Below, in pieces: positions 63,394 through 64,000 of a stretch of DNA of 64,000 nucleotides. Source of the stretch: Aminobacter ciceronei (GTDB lineage: Bacteria; Pseudomonadota; Alphaproteobacteria; Rhizobiales; Rhizobiaceae); assembly GCF_014138625.1 (NCBI RefSeq), contig NZ_JACJHY010000007.1:1-64000 (forward strand), read 5' to 3'. Below the pieces are notes generated by a model. It saw only the letters and a program-made list of their open reading frames with translations. It was not told where the DNA came from and searched no databases. The position numbers and the translations under genes are program-made. How positions within the stretch are numbered: position 1 is the first letter of the stretch; each line of letters opens with the position of its first letter.

Positions 63394-63906
63394 ATGCTGC
63401 TTGGATTTGCTTTGCTTTATGTCGGCGCCGTCCTGTTTCTGAACGGACTCTGGCTTCTCGGAAAGATCGAAGACCGGGAAATCGTCGTCATCAACGTGGT
63501 CTCGGGTGTCGTCACGCTGTGCGCGTCGCTCGCCTGGGCGTTCGGACCAGCTGCCGATGCTGCCTCGATCAAGGGGGCGGCGCTGACGATACTGTTTTCG
63601 GCGACCTATTTTTGGGTGGCCTATAACAGGGTGGTGAAGGTCGACGGACGCGGCCTCGGCTGGTTCAGCCTGTTCGTCGCCATCACCACCATCCCGGTCG
63701 CGGTGCAAGGACTTTCCACCGCCCAGACGTCGACCGATCTCTGGCTCGCGTCCAACTGGGTGATATGGGGCGTGCTGTGGTTCCTGTATTTCCTGCTGCT
63801 GGCGCTGCAGCGGCCGATCCTGCGGCTGACGGCGGTGGTCACGCTGCTTGCCGGCATCGTCACCGGCTGGCTGCCGGGCTTCCTGCTGCTCGACGGCAAG
63901 CTCTGA
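63394..63906 (+). CDS. AmiS/UreI family amide channel
   Basis: A 170-residue membrane protein with six helices (LGFALLYVGAVLFLNGLWLL, IVVINVVSGVVTLCASLAWA, ALTILFSATYFWVAYNRVV, LGWFSLFVAITTIPVAVQGL, NWVIWGVLWFLYFLLLALQ, AVVTLLAGIVTGWLPGFLLL). This is the AmiS/UreI family of proton-gated or passive channels for urea and short amides. It stands next to formamidase in the same direction, so it most probably admits formamide or related amides. Start at ATG 63394 with GGAGGG seven bases ahead. Confidence 0.93.
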   Translation: MLLGFALLYVGAVLFLNGLWLLGKIEDREIVVINVVSGVVTLCASLAWAFGPAADAASIKGAALTILFSATYFWVAYNRVVKVDGRGLGWFSLFVAITTIPVAVQGLSTAQTSTDLWLASNWVIWGVLWFLYFLLLALQRPILRLTAVVTLLAGIVTGWLPGFLLLDGKL

Positions 63907-63950
63907 CGCCGGCTTTTCCGGCCAGGCGTTGGCGCGCTTGGCCGCTTGCG

Positions 63951-63976
63951 GGCGGGCGAGGGCTGTTTTGCCCGCC
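63951..63976. repeat. Inverted repeat downstream of the amide channel gene
   Basis: GGCGGGC (63951-63957) pairs with GCCCGCC (63970-63976) around a 12-nt loop, 45 bp after the amiS-type stop. It may terminate the operon, but no T-run follows. Nothing else is seen in the last 90 bp of the window. Confidence 0.4.
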
Positions 63977-64000
63977 ATATCGTTTCAATGGATGCTTTCT

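Overview
The window looks like a chromosomal segment of a Mesorhizobium-type alphaproteobacterium (Rhizobiales). The reasons are high GC, several protein families typical of rhizobial integrative elements (DUF2840, DUF736, DUF2285, RepA, a TraF-type S26 peptidase, DUF2493, a toprim protein, a large ParB), and a core gene set of dusA, formamidase and an AmiS-type channel. About 55.9 kb of accessory DNA ends at a tyrosine recombinase lying next to the 5' end of dusA, a known insertion hotspot. Sequence right of about 55.95 kb looks like ordinary host chromosome.

Layout. 0-4.9 kb: left backbone of a decayed integrative/conjugative element (IS66 remnant, lytic transglycosylase, DUF736, TraF peptidase, DUF2840, iteron-like repeats, repA, HTH protein, frameshifted DUF2285 regulator); the parA expected beside repA is absent. 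5.0-9.1 kb: an EhuB-like polar amino acid ABC transporter with a DoeB/EutE-like deacylase. 9.2-20.7 kb: defence island with an XRE regulator, a zinc peptidase, a Hachiman-like nuclease/helicase pair, and a two-gene short prokaryotic Argonaute system whose partner is an Mrr-TIR-APAZ fusion. 21-29.4 kb: second backbone block (XRE and LuxR regulators, DUF736, DUF2493, toprim, ParB) interrupted by an SGNH hydrolase, and cut off inside parB where it abuts a truncated acetyltransferase-TPR gene.

31-32.9 kb and 46.3-48.1 kb: two metal efflux loci (an NreB-like MFS carrier with a His-rich tail; a DmeF-like CDF carrier plus a DmeR-like repressor). They share a nearly identical promoter/operator, so one repressor may control both. 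33.7-45.4 kb: an opine-type module (peptide/opine ABC importer, LysR regulator, three-subunit FAD/Fe-S oxidase, RidA) with IS110 debris in the middle. 48.3-50.0 kb: a PhyH dioxygenase divergent from a LysR regulator. 50.2-54.1 kb: a divergent chromate resistance cluster (chrBA; SOD-rhodanese fusion and a ChrB-domain protein). 54.7-55.8 kb: the integrase.

Right of the island, dusA is followed by an NCS1-permease/histidine-kinase fusion, a receiver-kinase hybrid and an OmpR-type regulator, then formamidase and an AmiS/UreI-type channel. I infer an amide-sensing phosphorelay controlling formamide use. The strongest candidates for under-described biology are the Mrr-TIR-APAZ/short-Ago pair, the divergent Hachiman-like pair and the transporter-kinase cascade. 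No CRISPR array, rRNA or tRNA gene was recognised. All family assignments come from reading motifs; no database search was run.
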